From assembly GCA_947457445.1 (NCBI GenBank), contig CANGVO010000037.1, positions 1 through 8,334 on the forward strand: 8,334 nucleotides of DNA. Reading direction: 5' to 3'. Origin of the DNA: Actinomycetota bacterium (GTDB lineage: Bacteria > Actinomycetota > Actinomycetes > Nanopelagicales > Nanopelagicaceae). The notes beneath the pieces were generated by a model. That model was not told the DNA's origin, did not search any database, and saw nothing but the letters and a program-made list of their open reading frames with translations. The position numbers were made by a program, and so were the translations under genes. This document shows positions 7,103 through 8,334 of this stretch, piece after piece; within the stretch, counting starts at the first letter, position 1; each line of letters starts with the position of its first letter.

Positions 7103-8334
7103 CTAATTACGCGATATCAATAGCTGCCCTGCGCGCTTGCCTTCCATAGTTAAAACCGAGATTCGAATACCGTTAACGCTAACCACATCGTGGGCAACTG
7201 GAATTCGCCCTAAGAAATGCATTACAAATCCACTGGCTGTTTCATACGGGCCATCTGGAATATCAATACCTGTTTGATCTCGCAGATCATCAAGAGAGAT
7301 CAGGCCATCGACCTCAAAATCACCAGTGCGGGCTTCGATCGAGACATCATCTTCATCGCTGTCGTATTCGTCTTTGATGTCACCGATTAGGCATTCGACT
7401 AAATCCTCTAGCGTCACAATTCCATCCGTGCCGCCATATTCATCAAGAACGATCGCTAAGTGCTGGCGCTGGTTGCGCATCTCAGTAAGTGCAGGCAGAA
7501 CACCCTTAGTGCCTGGCAAGAACATGATGTTACGGACAAGCTCTTGAATTTTTCCACCAGCGCTCACCAAAGATGTATCCAACAAGTCGCGAACGTGGAT
7601 AAATCCAATAACTTCATCAGTTGAACCACGAACAACTGGGTAACGAGAGTGTGCTCGATCAACGGCGAGCGCAATGGCTTTTCCAACGGTAAGAGATGCG
7701 TCCATGAAATCTACTTCGGTTCGAGGAACCATAACTTCATGAACTTGGCGTTCCGATGCGTTGAATACTTCTTCAACAATATCGCGCTCTTCGGCGGTGA
7801 GTGCAGCATGGCCGCTTACTAGATCGAGAAGTTCTTCTTCTGACATCTGGCTGCGTTGTTCTTTTGGATCAATACCAAATATGCGAACGACAACATCTGT
7901 CGAACGTGAAAGTAACCAAATAACTGGACGAAATAGTTTTGCAGTTAAATCAATTGCCCCGGCGCTCCACAAAGAAATATCTTCGGTGCGAAAGAGAGCT
8001 AAGCGCTTTGGCACTAACTCGCCAAATACCAATGAGAAATAAGCAATAACGAGTGTGACTCCGATTAGAGATGTGGCACTTGCAGCGTCATCAGATAAGC
8101 CAAGATCAGCTAACTTTGGAATTACATACACGCCAAGTTTCTCAGCGCCCAGGGCGGCAGATAAGAATCCACATACAGTTACGCCAACTTGAGCTGCTGC
8201 CAAGAATCGGTTGGGGTTTTCAGAAAGTTGCGCGACTTTGGCGCCACGTTTACCTCGAGTTGAGAGTTGGCGAACCTGGCTTTCGCGAAGAGAGATAAGT
8301 GCGATTTCAGCAGCCACAAAGAGTGAGCCGAGCA
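7103..8334 (-). CDS. CNNM/CorC (hemolysin C-like) membrane protein with CBS domains, N terminus outside window
   Basis: A family of inner-membrane proteins linked to divalent cation (Mg2+/Co2+) transport. The reading frame is open to the right edge: codons for L-G-S-L-F precede the GTG at 8317, and [15 protein letters not shown] is the interior of the first membrane helix of this family, so the GTG is an internal Val, not a start. Counting that Val as 1: the CNNM/DUF21 membrane domain runs to about 150, with [14 protein letters not shown] (34-47), ALGAEKLG (55-62) and [12 protein letters not shown] (97-108). A CBS pair covers roughly 190-305, including [14 protein letters not shown] (193-206), SRYPVV (224-229) and [16 protein letters not shown] (291-306). 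A CorC/HlyC domain runs from about 325 to 404. An acidic linker (DEYDSDEDD, 316-324) joins the CBS pair to the CorC domain. It ends 22 bases before trpS. The transported ion cannot be told from sequence. Confidence 0.92.
   Translation of the reverse strand, partial: LGSLFVAAEIALISLRESQVRQLSTRGKRGAKVAQLSENPNRFLAAAQVGVTVCGFLSAALGAEKLGVYVIPKLADLGLSDDAASATSLIGVTLVIAYFSLVFGELVPKRLALFRTEDISLWSAGAIDLTAKLFRPVIWLLSRSTDVVVRIFGIDPKEQRSQMSEEELLDLVSGHAALTAEERDIVEEVFNASERQVHEVMVPRTEVDFMDASLTVGKAIALAVDRAHSRYPVVRGSTDEVIGFIHVRDLLDTSLVSAGGKIQELVRNIMFLPGTKGVLPALTEMRNQRQHLAIVLDEYGGTDGIVTLEDLVECLIGDIKDEYDSDEDDVSIEARTGDFEVDGLISLDDLRDQTGIDIPDGPYETASGFVMHFLGRIPVAHDVVSVNGIRISVLTMEGKRAGQLLISRN

Noticed and set aside
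7103..8317. GTG at 8317 as the start of the CNNM/CorC gene.
   Set aside because: In-frame codons upstream continue the first membrane helix (LGSLF before VAAEIAL), so the gene runs off the window edge.

Overview
This window is bacterial, gene-dense accessory metabolism with no long non-coding stretch: eight protein genes fill it end to end, and the largest gap is 22 bases. The proteins look actinobacterial. The two aldehyde dehydrogenase-family proteins, thymidine phosphorylase, cytidine deaminase and adenosine deaminase all resemble Streptomyces/Mycobacterium-type sequences as I remember them (for example CAECG in the cytidine deaminase and NTDNRLMS in the adenosine deaminase). Base composition is far below a Streptomyces genome: two 60-base lines I counted gave 40% and 50% G+C. 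Together with the overlapping genes, this suggests a streamlined, low-GC actinobacterium such as the freshwater acI group (Nanopelagicales). That assignment is inference, not proven.

Layout. Plus strand, 22-2316: a catalytically complete aldehyde dehydrogenase, followed with zero spacing by a short aldehyde dehydrogenase-like protein that lacks the whole catalytic half. Minus strand, read from the right edge leftwards: a CNNM/CorC-type membrane protein cut by the window edge (7103-8334), tryptophanyl-tRNA synthetase trpS (6082-7080), an exported BMP-family nucleoside-binding protein (5093-6082), cytidine deaminase cdd (4705-5103), thymidine phosphorylase deoA (3411-4712) and adenosine deaminase add (2320-3414). 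From trpS to add each gene overlaps the next, so this is almost certainly one transcription unit. The two convergent units end 3 bases apart.

How the genes fit together. The BMP protein would capture nucleosides outside the membrane. Cdd would deaminate (deoxy)cytidine, DeoA would release (deoxy)ribose-1-phosphate from thymidine/deoxyuridine, and Add would deaminate (deoxy)adenosine. If phosphopentomutase and deoxyribose-phosphate aldolase exist elsewhere, the deoxyribose ends as glyceraldehyde-3-phosphate plus acetaldehyde, and the dehydrogenase pair is a natural acetaldehyde-to-acetate step. The transporter permease/ATPase, the mutase and the aldolase are not in this window. trpS and the CNNM gene are housekeeping passengers upstream in the same run.

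I found no RNA genes, insertion sequences, CRISPR, phage genes or convincing terminators. The most interesting item is the enzyme/pseudoenzyme dehydrogenase pair, which looks like a two-gene version of the two-domain ALDH16 architecture. Next is the apparent lack of a lipid-anchor cysteine in the BMP-family protein.
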